64,000 nucleotides of DNA from Lojkania enalia (GCA_010094045.1 ML986607.1:349146-413145), one strand, 5' to 3'; positions 21,126 through 36,434 are shown, counted from the stretch's first letter. A program made the numbers and translations. Notes: a model not told the origin generated them from the sequence alone.

Positions 21126-23440
21126 CTACCCCCCTCCTTATAGGCTGATAGTCCCTATCTATACTAGTTTAGGAGGGAATTGGAGCTATTATAGATAGGT
21201 TCTAGTATAAAGAAATTTCTTTAAGGAGGTATTTATTAGTAAGAGCTAATACGTATAGTTATCTATAGAGATACGTTTATATATTAACGTAATATTAAGT
21301 AAGGTTTTTATAGTAAGTAAGATTAACCTATATATTAGCTAGTAACTACTATTATAACAGTTTATTAATATTGCAATTTCGTCGTGTATAGTAATAAGTA
21401 TTTACTAGCCTTAGTATATTACTAGGTCGCTGTTAACTAAGCTTCCTTAACTAAATAACAATTTCTACTCTATACGTATTATTATATATCTCTAGAACCG
21501 TTAATTATTAAAGTATTACTAACGCCTTATAGAAAAAACTAATTAATATACTACTCCGCTTACCTTTTAGAGTCTCTTTAGAGGCCTTCTAGATTATCTA
21601 CCTTCGAATTATATACGCGTTCACCCGCGGGTAGTATATAATATTTATCTTTCAGTCTCTAAGATTAAAAAAATGCGAGTATTATACCTTATAAAATAAA
21701 AAGTACAACCCCGTACGAATCGCATCTAATACTAGTAGAGTACTTACTACTAATATACTTATAGATCCTCTTCTACTATAAGGAGAAGTTTCTAGTCCTC
21801 TAGGGCTATCTTAAACTATAGGTAGTAGCCTAATACGTAGGAGATAAAAAGGATAAAAAAGTAGCTTTTAAGGCTATTTTAGAATCTACTTATAGTTTAG
21901 CGCTTATAGCCTAGGTTATAAAAAGTTAGAAAGCTAGCCTTTTTAAGGCTAGTATCTAGGTAGCTTTATTCTACTAGAATATTAAGTTACTCTATTAGGT
22001 TTTAGTTCTAAAGGTTTTAGTATCTAGTTTTTAAACTAATATTATAGCGCTCTCGGGCGGCTAAAGATAAAATAGAGTAGATTTAGGGAGAGTCTAGAGG
22101 AAAGAAAGGGGAAGGAGGGTAGAGGAGAAGAGAACTAGAAAGGTATCCGACAGCCTGCTATTAGACCCTCTAGATACTATAGAGGAGTAATTTCGGGCCT
22201 ATAATTTAGTTTTCTAATCTACTACTTAACTCTTATATATTATCGTCTACTAGATAATCTATATTCTCTATACTATTCTTATATACCTTAATCTATTTAG
22301 TTAGAGCTTTTAGAGGTCCTAGCTAATTTAGATACTTATTATAAAAAGCTCTTAACTTATAAGGTAAACCTATAAAATTTAAAACTTTATATTAGACCGG
22401 GTTAGAATTATATTCTACCTATTTTATATAGTATTTAAGGGTCTTATAATATAGCTTACTAGCTAGTATTTTCTTAACCTCCTACTCTTCTACCCCCTTA
22501 ATAGCGATAGCGGGTGGTTTCGGAGCTTCTTACCCTAATAAAGGGTCTTAGGGGTTCTTATATAGTAGGTTTAGTACGAAGATATTATATATTCTTAACC
22601 CTAGGGGTAACTATAGATAGTATAAGTTTCTAACCTGTTCTAGTACTTTAAAAGAGCTCTTCTATTAATCGGATAGCTTTCGGCTCGGTTTTTAAACCGG
22701 AAAGTTCTTAGTATTTAGGTAGACTATATTACCGATCTACTAATTAATCGGTTACTAGTAATAGTTAATAATAGATTGTATACAATCCTAAGCCTTCTTA
22801 ATATTAGCCTTTACAGTTTCCTAGGCTATATATATGCGAGTTACTAGAGCTAAAGTGTTTTTATAATTTAATTTATCTGTTATAGTAATAGAATTAATAG
22901 AATATTTCTAATCCTAACTCTAATAGAGCTTAAATCTATATAGAATCTAATATAGAGATATTCTAATAGTTATATAGAGTAGAATTACTTATACTTAGTC
23001 GATTATAGGTAATAGAGAACTCTAGTTATTCTAGTAGAAGAATATAAAAGAGCGTAGTTTCTAATTAATATACTTATTTATAATCTCTATCTATCTATTA
23101 GTCTCTTTATAATAAGTAGTAGATAGTTAAATCTTTATATCTAAAATATAGCAGAATTTAGACTAGAAACTAGATATAAACTAAAGTTCTTAGTCTAAAA
23201 TAATAGTTTTAGGCGTATAATTAAAACGGTATACTTATTAAATAAATAATTTAGCTATTCTCTATATATTAATTATATAATAGTAGGAAATAGATACTAC
23301 TTATTTAGATAGGCGATTGATTACTACTATAATCTAATTATATTCGGACTTATCTATAGAAAAATTCTTAAAATTAATATATAAGTACTATATTAGTTAA
23401 TTTAGTATAAGAAGTAGATAGATAAAACCTAGAGTTTAGG
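21126..23440 (-). pseudogene. Family A integrase 3' part and C-terminal region relic (minus)
   Basis: The minus strand corresponds to the plus copy between about 51,200 and 55,217 (allowing for the assembly duplication). It holds the catalytic integrase with the TDGQ-type motif, then a C-terminal tail and 3' untranslated region. It ends at 23,440, where family B is inserted with duplication TTAGG (23,436-23,440). Stops are numerous and the relic is non-functional. Confidence 0.75.
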
Positions 23441-23566
23441 TAATATAGTTTAGTATAAAGATATAGATTAAAGAAGTATCGTATTATTATTCTTCTTCTC
23501 TAGTACTTAAGCTACCCTATATAGTATCGCTGCTAAGTCCGCTAGTCAGCGGCAGGTTCCGTACCA
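23441..23566 (-). repeat. Family B 3' LTR
   Basis: This 126-bp repeat is nearly identical to 36,435-36,560, with differences that are mostly C/T or A/G transitions. It has kept the GTACCA end (TGGTAC on the minus strand). Confidence 0.88.
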
Positions 23567-26500
23567 TTTCTACCGGCCCTCCCTTTCTCGTCTAGTTTCA
23601 TTAGTAGTAGTAGTAGAAAGTTTAGTAAGAACTATTACAGAGCTCTTTAGACTTATCTATACTACTATCTAACTTATCTTTATTAGAATTTCTCTTTTTA
23701 TCTGAGTTTAAGCCTTTAGATAATAGTTTAATAGGTCCTTCCCCTATCTATTACCCGCTTTCCACCTTTTTTATTTTCTTTACTAACTTATTTAACATTA
23801 TAACAGGCTTCCTTTTTTATAAGGTATAATTATATATAGGAGCGGGTTAATTATTATTACTAGGTATACTGCTAGTATTAAGAAAGTTCTAAATTTCACG
23901 CGTATCGTCGTAATAAATCTAGTTGTAGAGAAGTATACTAGAGCTGATATTCTAGTAATTTAAGATCTAAAGTTTACACTAAGCAAGACGTATATTATTA
24001 ATTAAGATATTTATAGTAATAATAGTATTTAGATCTACAGCGTTCGTATTATTAACTAGTCTTATTAGAAGAATAGTACGGGGATATGCTATTCTACTTA
24101 ATATAGGTAGGATAAATTTCCTATCGTTAATAGTCTAGTTATTTATATTTCCTGCTTCTCGAAGGTTCTATAGGTTAAGTTAATATCTCTAGAACTCGAA
24201 GTTTTATAGATAGTCCCGCATTCTAAGGGTAAGGACGGTACTAATAGTAAATACTATTTCTTTAGTTAGATTCTTTTAGTAGTATATCTATAGGTCTTAT
24301 TATACCTATTCTAGCTACTATATAATATAGTATCGCTTAGCGTCCTCGCAGGAGCGAAGTCTAGGTAAGATTCTAATAACTTCTATTTTTAGACTTATTT
24401 CTCTAAGCTAAAACTTAAATAAGCTAAGATATTCGGTATAGGAGGCTATTAGGTTAATTATAAAGGGCGTAAATTTGTTAAAATTTTCGATATTTAGAAT
24501 AGTACGGCCTTCTTTTATCTCTTATAGGACGCTGAGAAGGAGGTTATAGGTGGTATCTTATATATTATATATATTGTCTTTTCGTACTAAAACTTTATCG
24601 CTAGATATTAGTACTAGTACTTTTTAGATAGTACTATAGAATAGTTCTAGGTCGTATTTAAACTAAAGATAGACTTATAGCTTATAGTTAGCAAAAGTAA
24701 AGAATTATCGGTAGGTAATCTCTACTACGGCTATACTTAGGTCGGCGTATCGCCTAATATTAGTAATATCTATACTAATAAAGATTAGGTAAGTAGTAGT
24801 AGTTAGGTCTTTAATTATATTATAGTAGAAGTCTACTAATAGAATTTCTCTAAACTTTTATACTAAGATATCTACTATAAAGATACCGTTAGGTATATTA
24901 ATATCAAATTTATTTAGATTATAATTTTTATTTATAGTAGTAAGTTTTACTAGAAATATACAGTTAATAGATTAGAAGACTTTAGGGTTCTATTTATCTA
25001 GATCGCGGAAAAGGCTGTTAAGTAAAACTCCTTTATAATAGTCGGCAATATCTAAGGGTAATAAGTAATTAGTTTTAATATTAAAGCCTACTAGGTACCT
25101 ATCCTTTTATATATAAACAACTAAGTTAATAATAGCTTCTATAACTCCTTTTAATTTCTTATATTTTATTATAATAGAGGGGAAATATAAAAGAAAATAT
25201 TTATAATAGAATGCTATAAGGATATCTTTTCCTTTTTATATTAAGGGCTTAGTATACTTACTTAACCTGTAGTTCTAGTAAATTGGTTTTCGAGTATTTA
25301 GCTTTATTAGTATATTTTTATTAGGTAGCGAGAGTAAAGCTAATATTACCGGATTGTAGAGGATTATCTTATTATCTTTACAGCTATCCAGGCCGGCTAC
25401 TAGTTATATAGAGTTGACTAAAACATCGCTAAATAAAAGTATAGCGGACCCTTTCTTTTTTATAAATAATCTAAGGCCTTTCTATACTTCTTCTATAGTT
25501 TAAGATAGTAATAGTTTCCGCTAGCATTTTCCTTTCTACTATTAGAATCTCTTAAGTGCGATACTGTTAATATTATTAAATTTCTAATCTTCGCCTAAAT
25601 AGTTAATAGTAATACCTTATAAATTGCAAATATTTCCGTTCTAATCGACTATCCAGCTAGCGTAAAAAGCGTAAATAATAGTCCTCTAGGAGTAGAGATA
25701 TTTAAGGGGTTTAAACCAGTTATTTTTCTTACACTCGGAATACTAATTAATATCTATTAAGGCGTAGACTATCTATCTAGTACTATATAGCATTCTACAT
25801 TTTTTAAGGAGGTTGCTATTATAGTTTAAGGGTATATTAAGTTATATAACAAGCGGTAATACGTAAGTAAATATAAGAAATAATATCTAGCTTTTCTATT
25901 TTTTATTTATTATAGTATTCCTATATAAAATAATATATTTTCTAAATTTACTACTAGTATATTAATAGGTATTACTATATATCCTTATAGTATTATACAA
26001 TCGTTTCTTAAGTTTTTCGGGATTAGTAAAGTTCTATATTATCCTTATTTTTAGATAGTTTTATACTACGGAAGAAATTTTAGCAGGAATCTTAGTTTTA
26101 GTAGAAAGTAGGTTTCGCGACAATTCTGCTATAGAAGAATCTACGGGCGTAGTAGCAGTATATTTTAGGGTTATTAGGGCTGTAGGGAGCTTTAAAATAA
26201 TACTGGGGAATTCTCTAGGATTAGCAATTTCTACTATATTTTTACAATTTTTTAGTAGTTCTATACGTTCCTTATATACTATTAAAACGTTAGCTAGCTA
26301 GAGTCCTCCTAGTATAGCCTTAGCCTAATATATACAGTTGTTAGAGATATTAAAGATAGATTTTTATTACTATACTTCGGTTACTTTAGTAGAAAGTTTA
26401 AGAACTAAAGACTAAACTTTATTTAGAAAATTTTAAATTAGGCGTAATACTCGATTTATATTATAATCTTAGGTAGTAAATATAGAAACCGAGTTCTTAT

Positions 26501-27300
26501 CTTTCGATTGCTATATAAGACTAATATCTAGAAGTTTAAGCTTTTACCTTTCTACTTAAACTATTTATACCGACGCTGCTAGCGTAAAACTAACTATATC
26601 TAATATAACTACTATTATATTCTTATCTAGAGAAGTATAGTCTTTTACTTTAAGTATATTATTTTTAGTAGATAGGTTTAATAATTTTTCTATTACTATC
26701 CTACTAATAATATTATATTAGATAGCGTGTTTCCTTAGTTCTCTATAGGCCTCTACTAGGATATTATACTCCTTATATCGCGTAATCTATTCTTCTTTAA
26801 TAGTATCTTTATTAAGTCTAGTCTATCCTATCTTACTAACTATTATAGGGATAGTATATAAGTGTGCTTCTGGAATATCTAGTACTAGAGGTAACTCGGG
26901 CTAGTTAAGTATAACTTATATTTTCGGAATAGTCCTTTTACTATCTATATTATTACCTAGATAATTTTCGGTTACTAGTTTAGATATAGTAGTTTTATTC
27001 TTATTAGTAGGTATAGGAACACTTTAGTCGATTTAGGAACTAGTTATATTTTCTACTTAAGTAGTCTTATTTATTATAGAGGATACTATTAGAAGGGTTA
27101 TATAATTATAATAACCCTAATTATATAGCTTAGAATAATATAGGGTCTTAGTATTTAGCTTAAAGGTAGTAAGAAGTAAGGGTTAATTTTTAGATAGAGA
27201 GAGGCTGTTTATCTATTTATAGCGATAGAGGTAGGTAAAGGTAGTAGGTAATACTAGTAGGTAAAGGTAATAGAAGCGCTAGCTAAAAAAGGGGTATATA
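23567..27300 (-). pseudogene. Unassigned long reading frames inside family B, downstream of integrase
   Basis: On the minus strand, frames interrupted almost only by TAG/TAA (former CAG/CAA) run from about 26,900 to 25,300 and from about 25,100 to 24,300. Conceptual products are Gln-rich and helical in the first part. The second is more globular, with stretches such as KEFYLTAFSAI and FDINIPNGIFIVDI in alternative frames. I cannot place either in a known retrotransposon domain. They may be an extra element-encoded ORF, a captured host gene or another nested element. Confidence 0.5.
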
Positions 27301-28199
27301 CTTTATACCTTTTACTATTTAAGTTATTATAGTAAAGGTACTCGCTAATAATTACGCCTATAATACTAAAGAGCTCTAAATAGATAGGTTAATAGAGAAG
27401 ATATTACTATCTTACAGGTATTTCTACCTATACTAGATAGTATAGTCTTAAATATCTAATTTCGCTAGATATTTTACTTAAAGGTTTATCTATCAGCAGT
27501 TATTAGTTTAAAGGCGCCTTTTCCAGCCGTTAGACTATTAGAGGTAGTATAGAAGATAACCTTTTAGGTTTTATATTTAAGTATCCGCTACTAGTTTAAA
27601 TCCTAATAGATCTTCTTATTCTTATACTTATATATACCGATTTATCTTTTTTCTAGAGGTTCTTACGGATTTAAACCTTATCTAAAGTTTTAGGATAATC
27701 GCAGTTATAAGCTGCGATAAGTTCTTTAACCTTTCTAAGGTTATTTATATTATACTAGACGTTATATATACTTCTCTAACCTTTCTAGTATACTAGATAT
27801 TTCGGTCTACTACTACGCTTATTAAGTCTTTATACTAAGAGTTGTTCTATTTTATAAAATAGTACCTTTTTATCTATAGCCTTAACTAGGGCTTATTAGG
27901 GTTTAATAGTACGTCTAAAAGGGTCTATACTCTTTAGGATAGGTTCTAGTTATAATATAGATACGATTAGATAAATCTTTAGGATTTCCGGAAGCTTAAG
28001 TTAGTAAGTATTCTTACCAACCTTATTAATAATTTTTAATAGTATAGAACGCTAAGCGTCCAGTTTTCGATTTAAGTAACCGTAGACGCGGTATCTGTAG
28101 TAGAACTTTAGTATAGCCTAGTCTCCGATCTTAAGCTTAAGAGGCTTATATTTAAAATTATAAGCGTACTTTATATTTATATTTATAAAGGCGAAAGCC

Positions 28200-31100
28200 T
28201 TATATATTATATCTTAATACTACTAGCGTAGAATAGCGTAATTAGTATGCGGAATTTTACTAAATACTCCTAGTAGGTTATAAGAGTTAAAGCCTTAAAG
28301 TTATTATTATAGTATAACCCCTATTAATATATTAGAGGATATATTTATTATAAATTTTATAAATAGTAGTATCTCTATCTAGTCTACGTTAGAATTTATA
28401 GTATAGAAATATTAAAGTACAATTTTAGCGGTTTAGTTAGTTCTTTTAGACTAACTATTAGTTTAAAGGTACTAGGTAGTAGATATTAAGTATAATATAC
28501 TAACGCTTTTAAATATACACTTCTATAACTTATTTAAGAACTACAGGTCCTTATTAGAGATAATACCTTTTAGTAAGCCCCATCCGTAGTCGATAAGAGC
28601 TTTAATAAGGGTAGATTCCTACTTAGCAGCCGAATAGTCTATTATCTCTAGTACGAAAAGTACCATTTTTATTTCTTTATAAGTAGCTGTTAGTAGAGTA
28701 TTAAAGCCGTATTTACTAGTAGAAAGTCTAGTAACAATATTAATTATAATAATAAAAAAGGAGGCTCCAGGATTAGGTATTAGTTATAAACTACTATACA
28801 GTTAATACTGCTTAGTATAATTCTATAGATAATTAGAGTAGAATTAGATATATATTTTAAGAAGCTTTACCAGCTTTTAAATAAAGACCGTATTTCTTAT
28901 ACGTTTATAGGTTCTGTAAAAGCTTTAGTAAAACTATTAATTATACGCGGATTAGAATATTTCGTTTACTATAACCTTTAGAATATATAGTTATTCTATA
29001 CCGTCGAGTTTATCGCAGTAGAAAATTAGTCTGTCTTTTTTAATAAAGTTCAGGCCTCTAAGCGGTCTATCTAGTTCTTCTTCGTCGTCCCTTTTACCGC
29101 GAATAACAAGCTTAACTTTCCTCTAATAGGTGTTTTTATCGTAAGCTTGTTTCAAGCGGCTTTTAAAGTTATTAGTTATACTAATAAGAGAGGCGTTAAA
29201 GTAGTAAATATAGTCGGAATATTAAGTACCTGTTTAATAGAAGCTTCGTGTTATAGGAATATATAGGAGGTATAACTCGTCTTTATTCTATTGCGTGGTT
29301 ACGCTGTAAGCGTATTTAAGGTCTTCTAGTATATCTATACTAATATCTCTTAGATTTATTATGCTGCTAAAGCGCAAGAGTATATTAGGTACCTAATATA
29401 TATATCTTAGTTAGAATCTTATAATAAGGTTTAGAAACTATTATAGATACTGGGTATAGCGGATAAGATGTAAGTTTAACCGGTCCGCTGATAATAATAT
29501 AAGGAACTTTTAGTACGCTATAACTATAATAGCGGAATAGTCTATAAAAATATAATATTTTAGCGCGCTAGCTATTAAGTATCTAGTTTTCTTAATAAAC
29601 TATACTATAGTAGATATTTTAAGTTCTATAGGCTAATAGTTATTCTCGGCTGGCGATAAACGCTTAGAGAGAAAAAGAATAGGTTAGATAGATTCTTAAG
29701 AGAAATCCTTAACTTTTTTCAGCTACGTAGTAGGGCTATTTTCTATATTCTTAAATCTTTCGGGAGTAGGAATATCCTCTATTATCGGTTTAAAGTTATC
29801 AACGATATAGTATAAAAAACCTGCTATTCTCTATTCTTTAGAGGCGTCGATATTACTATAAATTAGCTAATAGGGGTTGATATAGTATAGAATAGTATTT
29901 TCCCGAAACTACTCTTATATCGTATTAAAGGCTGCTTTTAGTATAGGATCTTTAGTAATTAGTATAGATTCTCTAAACCTTTTATACTTAAACTTTCTAG
30001 AAGGAGCTCTCTTTAGCAGCTCGGTTTTTAAATCCTAAAGCGGACCGCTAAGCTGAGTATAATAAGCGGTCTTATTATAGAGGAAGTTTATAATACTAAT
30101 ATATATTTCTAGTACAGCAGTAGTTTTTAAGAATTCTAGGTTATATAGTACTGCTAGACGCTTATTAGTTGTAGAAAGTCCAAGTACGTCAACTTTCTAT
30201 CTAAGAAGGATAGCGCTTAAATAACTAAGGTAGCACTTTTTAGCTAATAGTAAGAAGTATAGATAGTTAAGCCGTTCGAAGAGTTTCCGCAAATAGCATT
30301 TATATTCCTCGAGGCTATTTAAGAAGATAATAAAATCGTCTATATAAACTTAGATAAATAAGAAGTCTTATATAATATTTTCTATTTATCTTTACACATG
30401 CTAAATACTGTTAATATAACCTATAATCGCTATATATAAGAATTCTTATCTATAGTAACTATTTATTGCGAGCTTATGTCGATCTTATTCTATAATAAAC
30501 TACTAGTAGAAAAAACTTACTCCGTTAATAACGGAGATATAGGTAGTACTCTATACTATTTAGATAATATCTAATTACTTCCTCAGCGGGTAGAAATCTT
30601 TAACTATAGTATTATTTAGGGTTTATAGGTTAACTATAAGTCGGCCTTTATATAAAATATTACTATCCTTATTAGTAATCGTCTTCTAAGCTATAAAGAC
30701 CAGGTATCTAAAATACGTGTCTCGGTTTACTTAAGACATCTTTCCTTCTTAGTAAAGTTTATTAAAGAGTTTATTAATAAGCCTCTATTTATTAGGCGTA
30801 AGGGGGTAGGGTTTAATATTTAGTTTTATATTTTCCTAGCCCGGAATTAAGAGGATGCATATATACGATTCGCTTAAGACGTTAATAGTAGTACTATAGT
30901 TAGTAAAAAGATTTAGGAAGTCTTCTATAATTAGTACTAGACGTTTAATATTATTAGAGCTTTTTACGCTATATACGTTAACTCTATTAGGTAAGAGTAT
31001 TTCGGATGCTTTAGGTAGATCGCTAATAGTAGCTTATAGAGTAATATAAGGGTCGGTTCTTATATATCCTTTAAAATATAGTAGGGAAATATATCCGAGT

Positions 31101-31300
31101 CGAGTCTATTACTAAATATAGACTAGTCGGGTAGTATTATTTCTATATAAGATATATTTCGTTTTATTATTAAGAATAGTATTATAAAATCTAGCTTCTA
31201 ATATATAGTTATACTACCTACAAAATTTAAAGTCTACCTCTACTAGTAGCAGGGCTTTAGGTCGGAATCTTACGTATTAAGCAGCTCTAGTAGAGATGAG
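28200..31300 (-). pseudogene. Family B pol relic: reverse transcriptase, RNase H, integrase
   Basis: The minus strand read through RIP stops shows the RT catalytic VYIDDFIIF (about 30,349-30,320) and LFERLNYL. The RNase H block has LIYSNIDASKE and FLSKRLSPAENNY. An integrase stretch near 28,900-28,300 has SNKDL and a QSKRTNQ-like motif matching the DGQSERTNQ signature of Ty3/gypsy integrases. Order RT-RH-IN is that of Ty3/gypsy. Dozens of stops make it inactive. Confidence 0.8.
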
Positions 31301-34300
31301 AATATCTTCTACTGCTACTAGTATTATTAGGCGTATTAGGGGCAACTTTAGAGTTACTGTTATAGGTACTATAGCGCTCTAGTAACGGCGTATCGTTATA
31401 TAGTATCTATTAAGGTTGATAACGAAGCTTTTAGGCCCGATAACATCTATATTAAGTAGTATACCCAGCTCTAAGTTATTTATAATATGTAATTTAGTAT
31501 AAATCCGCGCTAAAATCGGTTTCCCATTTATAGTTATAGTAGGGAAGTAGATAGAGAATATAGTATACGCGGAGGAATTGTATAAATTATTACCTAAACC
31601 TTTTAGTTTAAGCGGGTTACCTTTTAAAAGATATACTTTCGCATAAGAAATATATTTTATTAGAAATAAGTAGTTAACTAGTATAACTGTAGCTCCGGTA
31701 TTAAGTATAATAGTTGCTAATTCCCCGTTAGGTATAAATTTAGCTTATATATAAGCGTATTACCAGCATTTCTATTTAGTCCTTAAATTATACTTAGAGG
31801 TATTAGTTAATACTATAATATTATAATTAGAGCGGCGCTCGCTATTAATAATATTATTATATTTACTAGCTTTAATATAATTATCGAAATAATAAGGGGT
31901 AATAGCTAGTTCTATAGTAGCTCGGGCAGAGCTTAGGGCGACCTAGGACTTACTCTATATAATACCCGTTAGTTTTTTAGAAAGGGGTATACCCTACTAG
32001 ATTAGGTATAGAAGTTACTAGTTCTAGTACTAATAGTTCCATTAAATACTATAGTTCTATTACTAGTATTACTAGAAAGCGTAGTATTTATAGTACTATA
32101 TTTTACAGCCCTTAGATATTTATACAGCTAGCTATTTAATAAGAAAGTATCTCTATATACGCAGTATTATTTTAGTAGTAGAAATAGATTACCGTCTCTT
32201 ATAGTAAGGCCGATAAATAATAGCTTTACTATAGTAAAGCCCGCGAAGATGTATAGAACAGATCTATTATTATTATAGACTAGTATAGGAAAGTCGATTT
32301 CTTCTATATTATTGTAAGATGCGGTTCTAGTATTTCCGCCGGGTATATTCTTAAGCGGTAAAGCTTCTCAGGGTAAATCTTCCTATAAGTACTTATTATT
32401 ATTATTAACGTTTTTAGTACTAATTAAATATACTCCTTATAGTTTATTAAATTAGCCTTTTTACTAGTAGCCGCTATTTCTAGTATTTCTACTATAATTG
32501 TTTAAGTTACTTATATACAGCGCGGTATTTCTTTACTAGTTTAAGAAAGTTGCTTAAGAACCTTATAGGCGTGTATTATCTAGTCTCCAGTTCGCTAATA
32601 CTTAGTTTTCTCTTATAGTAAACTATATTTAGTTAGGTCGAGTTTAGTAGTAATTAATTTAATAGGGGTTTCTGCTAGTAATTTAACCTTATTAAATAGA
32701 GCTACTATATACAGGTCGGGTATTAGAATAATTCCGAATCCTTTATATATATTTAGTTATTCGATTCGGTATACTATATATACTAGGGTAGTAATTTAGA
32801 AAATTATTATACCTACCTTATTTTTTAGATTAAGCTTTAGTCTACTAGACCCTTTCCTACTATTTGAGAACTTAGAGAAACTTATCTAAACGCGTATTTA
32901 GGTCTTCTATAGGATTGTTAATAGTAAGCTAAAAGCTTAAATCTAATTTACTATAGATTATAGTAATCTATTTTCGGGTATTACTTAGCTTATTATAGCC
33001 GGTATCTTTTAAATTTCGCACTATATTTATTATAAAGGTAATAATCTACTTATTATCTATTAATTCGCGCATGCCGAACCTTTTATTCTATAAGTTCTTA
33101 TATACTTCTAAAAGCGGTTTCTTATAGCGCTTTATTAGAAGTACTTTCTAATTATCGACGCCGTATCCGCTACGGAGGTATTCTTTAGCGCTGGTAGGGA
33201 GTTAGACGTTATACTATATTTATACGCTTCTTTTAAGACACTTCTAAAGATTAGTATAGATAACGTAGTTAGGACAAGTAATAATAGCGGCCTCTATAAA
33301 TTCGATAAAATTGCGAAGGTACTTATAATAGGTTTTACCTTAGAGTATAGTAATACCGTTTACATCTACACCCTATAGCTCTAGATTAAAATAACTAATA
33401 TTATTAGGTTTAAATTTTACATCTCCTCCTATATATTTTACCTATATTAGCTCTTATTATATCTCTATATCTGTTGGGAAGGTAGTATAGTATCTATTAC
33501 TAATATAGAAGTCTAGTATACCTCGCCTTAAGAGAGGGGTAGTAGAGGGACACCTTTCACCCGCAGGTGCTAGTTATTCCTATTCTACTTCTACTAGTAC
33601 TCTTAACGGTTTTTTATAGAGCGGCTCTAGTAGGTAATATAGTTTATCTTCTTCTCGGGGTGATTAAGGTCTAGAATTAATTTCCTACCGTTGTAGCTTA
33701 TACTTAACTAAGAGCTCTAGTCTATAGTACTAACACGGGGGCTTATTTTAAGCGGAAACTTCTAGACTGTATTCCTAACGTAAGAGGCGGGGTTTATTAT
33801 AAGATTCCTAATAGGGGGGCTAAAACTTGTTATAAGGCTTATTATAAAGTTCTCAAGTTCTATTATAGGTATATATAATAGGTAGCTGTTATAGAGTATA
33901 ATAGTTATTAGTAGGTTATAGGTAAGTATTATAAAAATGTCTATTATTATTTTAAATAGGGTTAATAAGTTCTAGTCTATAATACTTATTATTAGCTAGA
34001 GGAGGTAGTATCTAGTATATAGCTATATAACGTACAGGAGTAGACTATATAGTTTATCTTTAATTATTACCTTTATATCCGCGTCTATAGGGGGCGGGGT
34101 TTTTATTTTAATAATCGTTCTATAGTAGGTAGTAGGGGTCTTCTAAATAGGAGAAGCGTACTAGCCGCTTATAGTAGGAGGCAGCCTCATCTCTAATAAT
34201 ATGTAAATATCTCGGCTAGCAGCTAGTTAGGGGCTAATACGTAGGTAGTTTACTAGTGTAGTTAGTAGGTAGAGGGAGACTAGAATTAGATTACTATAAT

Positions 34301-36434
34301 AAGTTTTTATTTTAGTAGTCTCTATAAGGTAAGAGTAGCTACTATTAATATAATACCTAAAGGTCCTCTTAGATATTATTTAAGGTATCTTATAAAAGAA
34401 GCTAGTAGATATTATCTTAAATATTATTTAGAGTATCTGTTATAGATATTTAGATAGAAAATTAGAGCTCCCTTTATAGGACTACTCTAATACTATAGAA
34501 ATAGTCCTTAAGAGCTTTACGCTGTTATAGTAGAAATATATTAAGGTTTCCGCTACTACTACTACTTAGATTTTACTAGTAGGAAGACCCTAAAATGTAG
34601 CGTTAAGAGGGCCTTAAAAGAGTAGGCGCGGGTTATTTTCCTATATAAACTTTCGCTCTTTACTATTTTTTAATCTTCTATTACTCCTTAGGGTTATCTT
34701 ACTCTAGTATATTTAGTCGCGCTAGCGCTAGAACTAATATATAGATCAATTCTTTAAAAGTACCAGGTATATTTATATTAAAAGATTCGTCTCTATATTT
34801 AGGCTAGTAGCCCTTAGAACGTACCCTAGTTATTCTTTTAGTATTTCTAGAAGTTTCGCAGAGTCCTAGTATAGGCGTTAGGTTATAAGGGTACTATTAA
34901 CTACTCTTACTACTTTTACCTATAGTTTCTAGTAATAGCGAATCTCGTTCTATAGTAGTATACGTAGCTATTTCCCTGTCCTTCCTTAAGTTTTGCTTAT
35001 ACTTCCTCTTACTAGTCTTTTATTCAGGCGAATTAGAGGTTAAATTTTAGGTAGTACTAGACTATAATTCGCCTGCTATAATCTACTCAGATACTAGTAA
35101 TAAGCGGCTACTAAAGGGGTAGGTAAAGGATAGTTAAGGTTATAAGATGCGTCTTAGTTCGCTTACTAGGCAGCTTTTTAGAATCGATCTTAATAAGTAT
35201 CTAGGGGCTATACCTACTAGCAGTTGTTTAGATAGTAACTATAAGCGTAGTTAGAGCTGGCGCTCTTAGGGCTTTAATATACTTAAGTTGAAAGAGAGTC
35301 GAAAAGCTCTATTTATCTAGTTACGATAAGCTTATATATAGGCTAATTACTAGGTCCTTATAATAAATTCTATAATAATACTATAAACTGTTTTAGTAGT
35401 AGAAGATCTATTAATTTTAACGCTCTAGTAGAATAGATAGCTAAGTTTAGGGCTTTCTTCCTTACTAGGGCGTCTGTATGATGCGGCTTCTACTTCTTTA
35501 AGGGCGGTAAGGAGGCTGTATAGGTTAAGAACTACTCTAATTTATTCCCACTCTAATAGTTAAATAATCTATTAATATGCGGGTTCTTTAGATATAAATA
35601 TCGCTAGTTAGTAGGTAGTCTAGAGTATTCTTAACAACAGTATAGAAGGAAAGAGTTCCTCTTTAGGTAGGCTTTCGCCTTTAGGCTCCCTTATAGAAGC
35701 GCACTCTATACGTTCCTCTTCTACTAGATTAATAATAGTTTAATATAGAAGAGGTAAGATAAAAAATCGCTAATTTATAGGTAATATAATAGAACTCTCT
35801 ACTTAGATCTTTATATTATATAGAGATTTGCCGGAATTCTTAGGGTGCTAAGTTTTCAATTATATAGTATAATAGCGATCGATTATTACTTAGAAGAAAG
35901 GGGTATTTTCCTAACTTCCGATTTCTATAGAGGATACTTATTAGTAGGGAAACTACCAGCGTGGTATTTATTAATAATATACTAGCGTAACTTCCGTTTA
36001 GTATAGATAGGCTTAAAAAGCGTCGTTAGAGTTTACTAGTTAAGGCGGGACCGCGTGTTTAATCCGTTCCTATAGGTTAGTATAATATAATATAGGGGGA
36101 GCTCAACCTTATTATAACTCCGCTAGTATATAGTTGCCTAGTAGAGGGCTAATCGTAGCGGAAATGTAACTGATTAAAGGAAGACGTCTGCCTCTACTAA
36201 TAGAATTTTTAATAGTAGTAGTATCCCTTTATAATAAATAATCGAATCTTTAGTTGTTACTTAAATTGCTGTAGGGAATACCTGTGTATTAGAAAATTAC
36301 TAAAGAGATATAGTTAATACTTTTTAATAGTAGATTTAATATTACTATAATTGTAGAATCGTATTAAAATTTAGAGTAGAGAATAGTACTTAGAGAGACT
36401 GGTCTAGTTAACAAACAAAGCTTAACTACCAGCT
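31301..36434 (-). pseudogene. Family B gag/protease region relic
   Basis: This lies between the 5' LTR and the reverse transcriptase and is expected to hold the leader, Gag and protease. A Cys-containing stretch on the minus strand near 32,460-32,520 could be the zinc knuckle. Decay is too strong to define the frames; no unrelated gene is apparent. Confidence 0.5.
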
